From the NCBI GenBank assembly GCA_023052935.1, contig CM041298.1:65001838-65065837 (forward strand): 64,000 nt of DNA, in the 5' to 3' direction. The notes beneath the pieces were generated by a model. The model was not told where the DNA came from, did not search any database, and saw only the letters and a list, made by a program, of their open reading frames with translations. Of this stretch, positions 44,291 to 56,217 are shown piece after piece. How positions within the stretch are numbered: position 1 is the stretch's first letter; each line of letters opens with the position of its first letter. This stretch comes from Piezodorus guildinii. Lineage: Eukaryota; Arthropoda; Insecta; Hemiptera; Pentatomidae. The translations under genes and the position numbers were made by a program.

Positions 44291-45092
44291 GACATCAACT
44301 AACAAACATTTTTAATTTTTAATGTTTTTTTTTCAATTTTGCATAATGTACAATTATTTCTATATCTTCCATCGTGAGATACATTAAAAACAAATAAACT
44401 ATGCAATTTTTCTTAAAGTAAGTTTTTATAAAAGGTCTTGTTAAATGTAAACTTTTTTTTTTCAAAATTCATAACAAAGAAAAAGTGAGTAGGTGAACAA
44501 TTAAAAATTTTCATTTTTACAATTTCTCAAAGACGTTCTTTTTACGCGATAGATTTTAAATACATTAATTAAAAAATCATTTTAGTAGCGCTGAATATCA
44601 TATACCATTTCATATACAAAATAAAAATAATTAAACAATTTATATATTTCTTCAATAAAACGATAATTGTTTCCATTTCTCTCTCTGATTTGATTTACTT
44701 TTCAGTGATTTATTTCGATTTCATTCTCCCACATTTCCTTACTTTTTCAACGTATACTTTTAAACAGTTTATAGTGTATTATTATGTTTATAAAAATGAA
44801 ATTAGAGAAAAAATAGTGTAATTAAAAAGTCAATGTAATTAAAAATTAACATCCTGTGTTGTTTTGTTTTTTTTGTTTCCTTTTTTAAAAACTTATAATT
44901 ATAAAAAAATCAGTAGCTAAGTAAATGAAATTTTCCGTTTTCATTATTTCAAAAAATATATTTTTACTAATGATATTATGTATTTGTGTAACATTGTTCA
45001 TTGTTCTAGTATTGGATTTTCTAATGGTATTTATTTTCTTGCTATAATTTATGTAATTTATCTTAATATATATTAAGTGAGTCATGAAGATG

Positions 45093-45126
<34 letters not shown>

Positions 45127-45372
45127 GTAAACTCTAAATAATGATTAATGTATAATAAAAAAAATCGGAAGAATTAAGAACTGATATTTATAATTTATCA
45201 TAGATTTTTTTGCTATATAACTTGAATACAAAAATCGATTGTATTATTAAATTTTGGTAGGACGAAATATCAAAAGAACCTTATACAACATTTCATGTAC
45301 GAAATTAAAGTTTTACTAAAATATTAATAAAAAAAATCAAAGAAACATTGGTTTCTTTCTATATATTTAAAA
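44291..45372. other. AT-rich low-complexity stretch with a long A run
   Basis: Blocks such as TTTTTTCAAAATTCATAAC and AATTAAAAATTTTCATTTTT recur loosely here and at about 50290-50370, suggesting an old degenerate repeat. An A run of more than 30 bases lies at about 45092-45125. Confidence 0.4.
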
Positions 45373-45616
45373 ATCTGGTGCGGCAAAACACGACTTTCAC
45401 TTACCTCCGTTTTTAAAATTGATTGAAGAATTTTCAAATAAAGTTAGAGATAGAAATGAGTGTAATCAGGAAAGATTTAATTAAATTGAATTAATATAGA
45501 AACATGTGTTTTATTAAAAATATATTTCATTATTGGCTAATGTCTCAGCTAGGTTTATTGGCTTTTCATCACTCTTTATTAACTTTTACAAGCTTGTGTA
45601 TAAGATAATATTTTTT
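45373..45616 (+). mobile_element. Unclassified interspersed repeat, 5' part only, copy G
   Basis: Begins TCTGGTGCGGCAAAACACG and ACTTTCACTTACCTCCG and runs to GATAATATTTTTT. There the inverted-arm element at 45617-45999 starts. Confidence 0.75.
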
Positions 45617-45999
45617 GTTAGGTTTTTTTTTAATTAAAGAGATCCATTTTCATCCAATATTTTTTATTTCCTTCCCCCTACGTTTCGGTCTTTTTAAGGG
45701 ATCTATAAACATCATTTATTTTAAAATTATAAGATAAACAACATTGGTTTTTACATTGTTATTAGGTATTTTATATACCTGTTATTACCTACTTGGAGGT
45801 AATAACAAGCATGAGAGGGATGATCAGCCTGTAATTTTTTTTTTTTTTTAAGTGTGTCAAAATGTATATTTTTTATATAAGTGAAATATGAAGGAATATT
45901 AAAATGCCAAATAACAAACCTGAAACATAGGGAGAAGGAAATGAGAAATAAAAAATGTAGAATGAAAATGGATCACTTTAATATAAAAAAAAACCTAAC
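45617..45999. mobile_element. Fold-back element with about 75-bp inverted arms and GAAACGTAGG motif
   Basis: GTTAGGTTTTTTTTTAATTA at the left and its inverse ending AAAAACCTAAC at the right. The arms share ATGAAAATGGATC and, further in, GAAACGTAGGGGGAAGG against GAAACATAGGGAGAAGG. The centre holds a short palindrome CTGTTATTACCTAC...GGTAATAACAAG. No coding capacity. The GAAACG segment and inverted long repeats recall Penelope-like terminal repeats, but this is only an inference. Confidence 0.65.
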
Positions 46000-46048
46000 A
46001 ATACATATATTCATTCAAACAAGTTTCAATTGTAATAAACATTAAAAA

Positions 46049-49000
46049 TCTGGTGCGGGCAACACACGACTTTCACTTACCTCGATTTTTAAAATCAATG
46101 AAAGAATTTTCAAATACAGTTAGAGGTAAAAATACGTGAAACTATTAAGGAATTAATCAAATTGAATTTATATAGAAACATGTGTTTTATTAAAAAATCT
46201 ATTATATTATTATCTAAAATAATCAGTTAGTTTTATCTTCTTCTCCTCACTCTCTATCAACTTTAGCCCTCTCAGACCATTTTTATCCAAATAAAACCTA
46301 CATGATATTAAAGCAAATTAAATTTTACATCGATAAAGCGAGTTTAATCAAAATCGTCGAAACCGTTTTCGAGAAAAACGAAAAAGGTGCAAAATGCATG
46401 GTATAAAGTGCCTTTTCTAGTAAGCTCATTTTAATGAAAAAAGTTTTGTCACGTCTCGGGCGTATAGTTGTCTTAAATATGAAATTTCAGTTTCATAGGA
46501 CTTACCGTTTCCGCCCGGGAGTTACCACACACACACACACACAGACCTTTTTGCGGGACTTGGTTATTTGGACTCAGGGGACCCTAAAACGTGTATTTCC
46601 GTTGAAAACTGGAATTAGAAAATTTTCACGATCGCAATACTTCCCCTTACTATATATAGTAAGTGTAAGTAATAATATTTGTTATAAAATCTTTAGCTTT
46701 CCAACGGTATATTTATACATGTAAATTACTGTTCTTATGTTCAAAAACAAAAAATTGCATTAAAAAAAAATGTTTTCAGTTTTCCCCTTTAGTTGAATAT
46801 CGAATTCGTTCATATTTACCTGTTTTTTATCAATCGTAGCAAGATAATATAGTTATTTTTATAGAATCAACAAAATTAAAGGTACTTTAGAAGAAGAAAA
46901 CTTAAAATATCGGCATTTGAGTCAAACTTTGTTTTTGAGAAAATCACAAAAAGGTGCAAAATGCATGTTATTAAAGTAGATCTCCTGATCAGCTGATTTT
47001 GATGAAAAAGTTTCTGTAACGTATCGGGCGTATAGTTGTCTTAAATATGAAATTTCAGTTTCATAGGACTTACCGTTTCCGCCCGGGAGTTACCACACAC
47101 ACACACACACAGACCTTTTTGCGGGACTTGGTTATTTGGACTCAGGGGACCCTAAAACGTGTATTTCCGTTGAAAACTGGAATTAGAAAATTTTCACGAT
47201 CGCAATACTTCCCCTTACTATATATAGTAAGTGTAAGTAATAATATTTGTTATAAAATCTTTAGCTTTCCAACGGTATATTATACATGTAAATTACTGTT
47301 CTTATGTTCAAAAACAAAAAATTGCATTAAAAAAAAATGTTTTCAGTTTTCCCCTTTAGTTGAATATCGAATTCGTTCATATTTACCTGTTTTTTATCAA
47401 TCGTAGCAAGATAATATAGTTATTTTTATAGAATCAACAAAATTAAAGGTACTTTAGAAGAAGAAAACTTAAAATATCGGCATTTGAGTCAAACTTTGTT
47501 TTTGAGAAAATCACAAAAAGGTGCAAAATGCATGTTATTAAAGTAGATCTCCTGATCAGCTGATTTTGATGAAAAAGTTTCTGTAACGTATCGGGCGTAT
47601 AGTTGTCTTAAATATGAAATTTCAGTTTCATAGGACTTACCGTTTCCGCCCGGGAGTTACCACACACACACACACACAGACCTTTTTGCGGGACTTGGTT
47701 ATTTGGACTCAGGGGACCCTAAAACGTGTATTTCCGTTGAAAACTGGAATTAGAAAATTTTCACGATCGCAATACTTTCCCTTACTATATATAGTAAGTG
47801 TAAGTAATAATATTTGTTATAAAATCTTTAGCTTTCCAACGGTATATTATACATGTAAATTACTGTTCTTATGTTCAAAAACAAAAAATTGCATTAAAAA
47901 AAAATGTTTTCAGTTTTCCCCTTTAGTTGAATATCGAATTCGTTCATATTTACCTGTTTTTTATCAATCGTAGCAAGATAATATAGTTATTTTTATAGAA
48001 TCAACAAAATTAAAGGTACTTTAGAAGAAGAAAACTTAAAATATCGGCATTTGAGTCAAACTTTGTTTTTGAGAAAATCACAAAAAGGTGCAAATGCATG
48101 TTATTAAAGTAGATCTCCTGATCAGCTGATTTTGATGAAAAAGTTTCTGTAACGTATCGGGCGTATAGTTGTCTTAAATATGAAATTTCAGTTTCATAGG
48201 ACTTACCGTTTCCCGCCCGGGAGTTACCCACACACACACACACACAGACCTTTTTGCGGGACTTGGTTATTTGGACTCAGGGGACCCTAAAACGTGTATT
48301 TCCGTTGAAAACTGGAATTAGAAAATTTTCACGATCGCAATACTTCCCTTACTATATATAGTAAGTGTAAGTAATAATATTTGTTATAAAATCTTTAGCT
48401 TTCCAACGGTATATTATACATGTAAATTACTGTTCTTATGTTCAAAAACAAAAAATTGCATTAAAAAAAAAATGTTTTCAGTTTTCCCCTTTAGTTGAAT
48501 ATCGAATTCGTTCATATTTACCTGTTTTTTATCAATCGTAGCAAGATAATATAGTTATTTTTATAGAATCAACAAAATTAAAGGTACTTTAGAAGAAGAA
48601 AACTTAAAATATCGGCATTTGAGTCAAACTTTGTTTTTGAGAAAATCACAAAAAGGTGCAAAATGCATGTTATTAAAGTAGATCTCCTGATCAGCTGATT
48701 TTGATGAAAAAGTTTCTGTAACGTATCGGGCGTATAGTTGTCTTAAATATGAAATTTCAGTTTCATAGGACTTACCGTTTCCGCCCGGGAGTTACCACAC
48801 ACACACACACACAGACCTTTTTGCGGGACTTGGTTATTTGGACTCAGGGGACCCTAAAACGTGTATTTCCGTTGAAAACTGGAATTAGAAAATTTTCACG
48901 ATCGCAATACTTTCCCCTTACTATATATAGTAAGTGTAAGTAATAATATTTGTTATAAAATCTTTAGCTTTCCAACGGTATATTATACATGTAAATTACT

Positions 49001-50096
49001 GTTCTTATGTTCAAAAACAAAAAATTGCATTAAAAAAAAATGTTTTCAGTTTTCCCCTTTAGTTGAATATCGAATTCGTTCATATTTACCTGTTTTTTAT
49101 CAATCGTAGCAAGATAATATAGTTATTTTTATAGAATCAACAAAATTAAAGGTACTTTAGAAGAAGAAAACTTAAAATATCGGCATTTGAGTCAAACTTT
49201 GTTTTTGAGAAAATCACAAAAAGGTGCAAAATGCATGTTATTAAAGTAGATCTCCTGATCAGCTGATTTTGATGAAAAAGTTTCTGTAACGTATCGGGCG
49301 TATAGTTGTCTTAAATATGAAATTTCAGTTTCATAGGACTTACCGTTTCCGCCCGGGAGTTACCACACACACACACACACACAGACCTTTTTGCGGGACT
49401 TGGTTATTTGGACTCAGGGGACCCTAAAACGTGTATTTCCGTTGAAAACTGGAATTAGAAAATTTTCACGATCGCAATACTTCCCCTTACTATATATAGT
49501 AAGTGTAAGTAATAATATTTGTTATAAAATCTTTAGCTTTCCAACGGTATATTATACATGTAAATTACTGTTCTTATGTTCAAAAACAAAAAATTGCATT
49601 AAAAAAAAATGTTTTCAGTTTTCCCCTTTAGTTGAATATCGAATTCGTTCATATTTACCTGTTTTTTATCAATCGTAGCAAGATAATATAGTTATTTTTA
49701 TAGAATCAACAAAATTAAAGGTACTTTAGAAGAAGAAAACTTAAAATATCGGCATTTGAGTCAAACTTTGTTTTTGAGAAAATCACAAAAAGGTGCAAAA
49801 TGCATGTTATTAAAGTAGATCTCCTGATCAGCTGATTTTGATGAAAAAGTTTCTGTAACGTATCGGGCGTATAGTTGTCTTAAATATGAAATTTCAGTTT
49901 CATAGGACTTACCGTTTCCGCCCGGGAGTTACCACACACACACACACACAGACCTTTTTGCGGGACTTGGTTATTTAGACTCAGGGGACTCTAGAACGTG
50001 TATTTCCGTTGAAAACTGGAATTCGAAAATTTTCACGATCACAATACTTTCCCTTACTATATATTTTATACTATATATATATAGTAAGTTAAAGTA
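46049..50096 (+). mobile_element. Unclassified interspersed repeat, copy H, with internal tandem amplification
   Basis: 5' end TCTGGTGCGGGCAACACACG at 46049; 3' end ATATATAGTAAGTTAAAGTA at about 50096. The 5' part is internally deleted (near 46260). Most of its length is the tandem array at 46456-50050. Without the extra units it would be of normal size for the family. Confidence 0.85.
46456..50050 (+). repeat. Tandem array, about 6.3 units of 566-569 bp
   Basis: The landmark ATGAAATTTCAGTTTCATAG occurs at 46480, 47047, 47614, 48180, 48749, 49317 and 49886, giving intervals of 567, 567, 566, 569, 568 and 569. Units are almost identical, differing in (AC)n length, C-run length and single bases. 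Each junction contains the palindrome CTTACTATATATAGTAAG (first at 46646-46663). The open frames of 64-119 codons that recur in each unit are by-products of the repeat. Confidence 0.97.
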
Positions 50097-50916
50097 AAAA
50101 TAGGTAAAATCTCTAGATTTGTCTTGGTCTAACATACGTCCCTTTTCTTTGATTGAATTTTTTTTTCTATTTTATTTTCTATATTTTTTTAAAACTTTTC
50201 ATAGTATACTTTTAAACAATTTTTACTAAAAAACGTATTTTATTTAGATTCGTGAAATTAAAAAAAAAAATAGTTTAATAAAATAAACCTACATAAGACT
50301 ATTTTTTTTTTTTCAAATTTCATAATAATGAAACTTTTAGTAGGTTAATAATTAAAAATTTTTGTTTTTTCATTTGAAAAAAAAGTTATTTATCCTAATG
50401 AATATTATTATAATTAATATTATGATGTTTCAGCAGACATTGACCTTTGAGAAGTTCTCTTCTAAGACATCTAAAAACACCTACGTTTCGAGAATAACTA
50501 TCTTTGATAAATATAAAAAACTCGAAATAACAATCAATCAAGAAACGATGGCTTGACCGAGTCATAACGACTCTCTAATCAGTCGGCCCGATATTTCAAA
50601 CAGTCCTTGATAGCATCTAAATTGTCGGTTTCAGCCATGAATTTACATAAAAATCTCAGAAACTGACAACACATACGTAATAAAAAGATTTATGGTATCA
50701 TTTCTGTAGATTATAATGACATGTTTTAATTGCAGGAATAAATCTTCATTATTTGTCCAAGATTAAAACGAGAAAAGCAAATAATTAAATGAGAAAATAT
50801 TGCATTGCACCAGAAGTTGTGAAATCAACACTGTTACAGAACCTTCGGCTTAAATATTTGGGAAAAATATAATATTTAGAAAATATAATATGGTGGATCT
50901 AGTTATTTTATTTATT
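50097..50916. other. Intron stretch with a GAAACG motif
   Basis: AT-rich. At 50479-50509 the minus strand reads ATAGTTATTCTCGAAACGTA, similar to the motif at 11893-11924. No coding evidence. Confidence 0.4.
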
Positions 50917-51193
50917 TATTTAACGTCACTTTATGCTACTATGGCTAATCGGACGATGCTACAGTGGGAGTCCTAAATTTTGCCTATCCAGGTTTTATTA
51001 GGATAGGGACCTTTAACGAGTACCTGACATCGCACAGGCTCGGGACCACCTTTTAACGTCCCCTCCGAAGGACGGCGTAACTAAGGATTTTTTACTCCCA
51101 TTAAAAAATCCTAGGACCACCTGCGGGTTTGAACCCGTGACCTTTAGCATGGGAGGCTGTTACGCTAGCCACCCAGCTACAAGTGAGGTGGTG
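50917..51193 (-). mobile_element. tRNA-derived SINE, family 1, full-length reference copy
   Basis: On the minus strand the head reads TAGCTGGGTGGCTAGCGTAA (A box) and CACGGGTTCAAACCCGCAGG (B box). The body follows with the CGTCCTTCGGAGGGGACG hairpin and an (AAAT)n tail at about 50917-50930. At least five shorter copies occur in the window. Confidence 0.88.
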
Positions 51194-52199
51194 GATCTAG
51201 TTTAGGGGATATTACCAAAAATAATTGAACAGTTTCTTTATTACAGAGTATAAATATTAACAATCGTTCACTTTGAAGAGATGAAAATAACCTGTACTCT
51301 TAAAAAATGTAGTTACGTTACAAAGGAATAATTAATTCTTATCAGACATTTTTTATATACTTTTTAGAAAAATTAGTTATTTTTGTTCAAATCATCAACA
51401 GAAATATGGATCCGACTTCGAAAACAGTGTTTTATAAATCAGATTATGGCTGAGCAGAAAAAAATGGGAGAGTTTTTCAGATGTTAAGATACAAAGCAAC
51501 ATTCATTACAAGAATAAATTCTTTCATCTACAATAATATAAATATCTATTATATCCACAATATTTTCTATCATATTATGAAACATTTATTAATCGAAAAA
51601 CTAATCAGTGACGTCAAATAAACAAATTTTAATGCAAAATTTGTAACGTTTTATTGAATATTATTTCAAATAGTTTTATATTCTGTAATAATTTCATTCA
51701 TTGTTAATTGATTCAAATGTATTTTGATACAATTAAATGAATTTTATTAGTTTGTGTTCCTGATGAAACCTAATTTCGTTTAAATTTTTAAAATAACAAT
51801 AATTAACAATTTTAAAAGACAAATGAGTATAAAAAAAAAAAATAAAAAAAAAAGAATTACGACGAATAGTAAGAATTACCCATTAGAGCCTAACAGTACA
51901 AGGTCTCCAGTTAAAGGCTAATTCAGATGAGCAGAAAACAACTGGAAAATGGGAAACCAGACTCAACCACCAGGATGTCTAAACTAGAGGTAGGTAAATA
52001 CTCACAAATATACAGTACTAAATATACAAAAAGACAGTAAGGGTACTGAACTCAAACAATCAATCAATTAAAATACAGAGTATAATTTTCACTGATTTGC
52101 TTCAGCCCATTTCTATGTATATTATTAATTGATTTAGGCTATTTTTTTTTCATATTACTGATTTTTAAATCGATTATTTTAAACCTCTAAATAGTCTAA
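51194..52199. other. Intron stretch, nothing recognised
   Basis: AT-rich, with A runs near 51830-51855. No coding frame. Confidence 0.4.
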
Positions 52200-52800
52200 A
52201 CAGATTTCGGGGAACCAAAGTTCCCACCAGGGACGGCTGGTTTACTCCAATAATAGCTTATACGAGTTTGAAACGTATTGCGAATTATTGCTTTTATTAA
52301 ATATTAGTTTTTTATTTAATTAATGTTTTAGGGGAAAATGTAAAACTACTGTGATTGTTTATGGGCGTGATTTCCAAACCTGTTGAGTCTCCTTGTTTAT
52401 CACCCATGGAAATCGCCGACTAGGTGTAGTTTTGAGGAAATTCCTACCTCCTTCCCAATCAGACCAGGCCTGACCTGATCTATTGTATGAGTTTAGATGT
52501 TTTAATTACCCTGGTTCTGAGCTTATGGTTCCTGCGATGAGCCAGGCTTCACCCCCTTCATAAAGCCCCGTCCAGGACTGATCCTCAACGAGTTTATACG
52601 ACCCGATTGGTCCCAATCTCTTCCAATCACTCACAGTTACGAGGTTTTCTAAATGGCCATCCGATGGTCTAAATGCAATATCCCCGGCCGAAGGGTGTAA
52701 CTAGGGCTTTTTTAAATCACCTCTCCTCCTTATTTGGCCAGATGTGATGCGTACATCTAAATGGGCCTTTCCCTAAACGTTCTATAAGCTTCAAGCATCG
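52200..52800. other. Less AT-rich block of unknown origin
   Basis: Composition is clearly less AT-rich than the surroundings (for example ATCAGACCAGGCCTGACCTG, CAATATCCCCGGCCGAAGGG). No open frame or known element motif is visible. It may be an unclassified repeat. Confidence 0.4.
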
Positions 52801-53379
52801 ATTAAAGAGTTCAAAATGTTAGATTTTGCCAAGCTTCATAAAGCGAGTTGAGGATTATTGTAGCAGATTTTAGATGTATTATGTGAAATATGAGCTTTTA
52901 ATCGGTGTTGTAATTATTTTTATTATTACACCACTATTATGTATGGTATTACGAGAAATTCTCTATCCTGTTTAATTAGTGAAAGTATCGTATTATTAAT
53001 TATAAATACATTAATACTAAGTCTGTGAAGCGATTATAATTTTAGAGGTAAATAAAATGTATATGATAAGCGTTTGCTCCCGGAATTAGCTGAATATTCA
53101 TTATATGGAGGAGAAAAAAGCTCGTAAGGGCAAGCGATGGAATAAAAATAAGACGCAATCTGATTACACCTGTATTTCCTGACGCACCTCTTTGCAGGGG
53201 CTATCCTTTGCTTCATTCGGTGATGCTCCCTGTGCATCGCGACTAACTATGCGGGCACCCTTGGGCTGGGCCACAATCTCCTATTACTGACTGGGTCTGT
53301 AGAACTAGTCTGAAGTTTATGTATTCATAGAATGCATTAATTAAGTAAATATTAATAATATCAACTTAGATCCACTTAC
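52801..53379. other. Intron stretch, nothing recognised
   Basis: Contains a moderately GC-rich piece at about 53170-53300 without recognisable function. It ends at the transporter exon donor site. Confidence 0.4.
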
Positions 53380-53607
53380 CGCATAAGACAGAACGACCGT
53401 TGTCCCAGAAAGTTGTTTAAGACAGCAAAGACTCGCCATCAAGAGAAATGGACGTGAGACATCCTTCCTGCGAGGAAGCGCTGCGAAGAACGGGCCGTAG
53501 GTCACTTTGGAAATCCCCCTTCTGGTCTCAGGCACCCAGGCGATCACCGAAATCAGGCTCGCTAAGGATATTCCTCCACAGATCAGTGAGGACAGCTTCC
53601 ATTGGTC
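53380..53607 (-). CDS. Sugar transporter (Tret1/GLUT-like MFS), exon with TM6, short central loop and TM7 start
   Basis: A 228-bp exon, 76 codons, phase 0 on both sides, with a CAG acceptor at 53608-53610 and a GTAAGT donor ending at 53379. It begins DQWKLSSLICGG (helix 6), reaches VPETRRG where the family has PESPR, and then passes to SRPFLLMASL and KQLSGTTVVLSYA, which is the conserved helix-7 QQLSG segment. The cytoplasmic loop between helices 6 and 7 is only about 25 residues, against roughly 60 in typical sugar porters. All of it lies within one open exon, so the shortening is not explained by a missed exon border. Helix 7 continues directly into the exon at 33360-33647 after an intron of about 19.7 kb. 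Confidence 0.85.
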
Positions 53608-54158
53608 CTGCAAAGGAGTCAGGTGTACTTAATTAATTATGTCATGCTTAAAAAAAAAGAATAGATCTGAATCCTATAAATTTATATGCTGCTGGCTACG
53701 GCAGATTGCTCAAATCTCAAATCATTTACCTTTAGGGATTGAATTTGTTATATAAGTGTTAATGCCTGTCCTGAGGCGGATTTCGGTAAGAGGCTGCAGT
53801 GACTCTTTTCAAATTAAGTGAACGATGACTCGGGGGGAAAACACGGTAATTTAGCATAGTTAGTATTGTATGTCGGTAAAGAAAGTGACCTACAAGTAGA
53901 TGAAATGAAACTTTACATTTCCTTGCTGACACAGTGCTGCTTTTGTCAAGGAGTAAAACCGCTAAAGTTTGCTGTGCAGAATCAATGGATCTCTACAAAG
54001 CAGCTTAGTCAGGACATGGTTTTCTGCCTGTGATTGACAAGCCAACCTATAGATTATCATCTTAATCCAGAGTGAGGTCGAGATCCAACACGAAAACAAA
54101 GAAACAAACTTTAAAAAGCATAAACTAAAGATACAAAAGAGTTTTTCGGATGACATAC
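53608..54158 (-). other. Short intron of the transporter gene
   Basis: About 550 bp between two in-phase exons, GT...AG on the minus strand. No element recognised. Confidence 0.7.
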
Positions 54159-54361
54159 CTTGAATATAAGACCAAAGCAGTACATAAGGAAGAGACCGAG
54201 CGAGAAGGCAGCGTGCTTGTAAACTGTAAGGTGTGCTCTCAACTTGGGTGCCGATATCTCAGCGACGAGAACGGACACAGGAGCGGAGACAATACCGGCA
54301 GAGAGCCCGGTCATCAGCCGACCTGGGACCAGCCACCCGGAGCCTCCGATGAAAGACCAAC
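54159..54361 (-). CDS. Sugar transporter (Tret1/GLUT-like MFS), exon with TM3-TM5
   Basis: A 203-bp exon with an AG acceptor at 54362-54363 and a GTATG donor at 54154-54158. It takes one base from the upstream exon and ends on a codon border. The product carries helix 3, then GRLMTGLSAG, which matches the sugar-porter R-x-x-x-G-x-x-x-G helix-4 motif. AEISAPKLRA follows in the place of the family motif around P-x-Y-x-S/A-E-I-x-x-x-x-x-R-G, and then a hydrophobic helix 5 ending in FGLIFK. The final Gly of the usual RG pair is Ala here. It lies about 0.55 kb from the next exon, the shortest intron of this gene, and the splice phases agree on both sides. Confidence 0.87.
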
Positions 54362-56217
54362 CTGCCGAAGAACAGAGGTCAGAAAATCCACTCCAGGTAA
54401 CAATAAACAAAATAGAACGTACAAAAGTACCAAAACAATAGAAAAGTAGTGAGAACACCACCAATCAGTCAACCAAGTAATTATAGGAAGATTCCTACAC
54501 ATAACCTCTAACTAAGCGGCCATAAATAAGCAGGCAGTTCATGTAAGACTGAGGAAGTTTGCAAATCACATTCGCGAAACTTCATTTTATAATATTAATT
54601 ACATACCTGGTTAACATTTAGTTTCCTCAGAGAATATTGGAGCTCTTATATTATATTACATACATAGAGTATCACTTTACTGAGATGTATTGGATGTCAT
54701 TGATTGCGAATACATGGTTGGTTACCATCAACAACATAATAGGCTGAGTTTTGTTGTGACCTTTGTTGGTTAAACATGTCCATTGTATTACTGAACACAA
54801 TAATCATGTTTATTTAACTAAACACAATATTCTGTTTCTGTAGTTTTCAACTGAACTTCCTTTCCTTCTTTTAATTTCATTTTAAATGAAATTCTTTATT
54901 ACATAATTAACAATATTTTATTTAATAAAAATTAATATACGAAATTGTAAAGAAATGACATGAGGCTCGTGTGCAGAACGTAAACATTCATTGTAAGAAC
55001 GTTCAATGTAAGATCTATTGTACATCAGAAGAACCCCTGGACATCTTTTCAGACGCCTCGGATGATAAGAGGCAAGGTTTAAAACCAGTGAATCAGAGTG
55101 AAAATGAATTATATTATAGAACGATCGGGTTGATAGGGGTCCCCTGTTGAAGAGTTGACATACAACAGCATAAAGAGCAATAATAAGCAACTACCTTTAC
55201 GCGCCCAAGGTCTAGGGATCAAAAGCGAGGTGGCCCAAGGATTTTTAACGGGAGTAAAAAAATCTTGGTTATACCGTCCTTCAGAGGGGACATAAAATGG
55301 AGATCTGGGGCCTGTAAGATGTCAGGTACTCGTTATGGATCCCTATCCTAACTAAACTTGAATAAGAAAATTTAGGATTAGCTATAGTATAAGTAGCCAT
55401 TCATTGTGGCGGCAACACATGTGATAGCAAATGTTAACCTGCATGACAGATACTATTTGCGCTTTGCAGATAATGTTAATGTTATTGTGTTAAAATAAAG
55501 AATAACACATTTATGTGGTCATTTCACCACAGCATGAAAGGGATGTTAAAAGAATAAACAAATAACAATTGCGTTGAAACTGATACATTAGAAACATTAA
55601 TGTAATCCTTTTGCAGTTAGTCGGAAGCTTACAGACGGTTTATCTAGTATTGTTGGAATCAGTACACAGAGGTTTCTTATCGTTTTAGTCTTGTGTGAAG
55701 GTCTTAAGTTAAACTTTCATGAACATGGAGGAGTAGAAAGGTAGTGGTTTTGCTCATCACAGACAAGCAGAATAGAATATTCGTTAAGGAAGATGTAGGG
55801 TAAGAAGTCATAGGAATACGAAAACGGTTGTTGAGATTGGCTGCCATTTTTTATTTTAATCCTTCGATTTTCAGGCCATTCTTCAATGTCACTAACATGC
55901 AACGAAGTAGTTTGTCTCGCGATAGTTGGATTATTATGGACTGAATGAACACATGTTCCATCAATATACATTTTAAAGATAGTTTTGGGATAGGTTGGGA
56001 AGATAGCTGTATAAACTGCTTAGAGTATGAATGATACTTCCTTGAGAAACTCCAGTTAACTGAATAATTTAAGAGAAAAAAAATCATATATGTTTAATAT
56101 GACAATCTATTCTTTACAATTACTACCCAAGATATTCTAAGAATATAAAATCTATTTTCACAATATAAATGCGTTCTAAGATTGAAGTATACTAAATTTG
56201 TAAACAGTTCTACTTAC
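54362..56217 (-). other. Transporter intron with a SINE fragment
   Basis: About 1.86 kb, GT...AG on the minus strand. It contains a partial SINE family 1 copy at about 55230-55400. The open frame at 55717-55971 (minus) has no recognised features. Confidence 0.6.
55230..55400 (+). mobile_element. tRNA-derived SINE, family 1, diverged partial copy
   Basis: GGCCCAAGGATTTTTAACGG, ACCGTCCTTCAGAGGGGACA and GATGTCAGGTACTCGTTATG match the family 1 body. The head is lost. Confidence 0.75.

Noticed and set aside
46434..49678. Recurrent open frames of 64-119 codons with identical products in the tandem array
   Set aside because: They follow the repeat unit, include an (AC)n microsatellite read as alternating His-Thr, and have no protein features. 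They are by-products of repetition.
46456..50050. CRISPR array
   Set aside because: The unit is about 567 bp and fully repeated, with no short repeat and unique spacers. The DNA is eukaryotic.
54150..54449. Plus-strand 99-codon frame
   Set aside because: It is antisense to the transporter exon at 54159-54361.
55717..55971. Minus-strand 84-codon frame considered as a transporter exon
   Set aside because: No transmembrane pattern, and the exons on both sides already join in phase without it.
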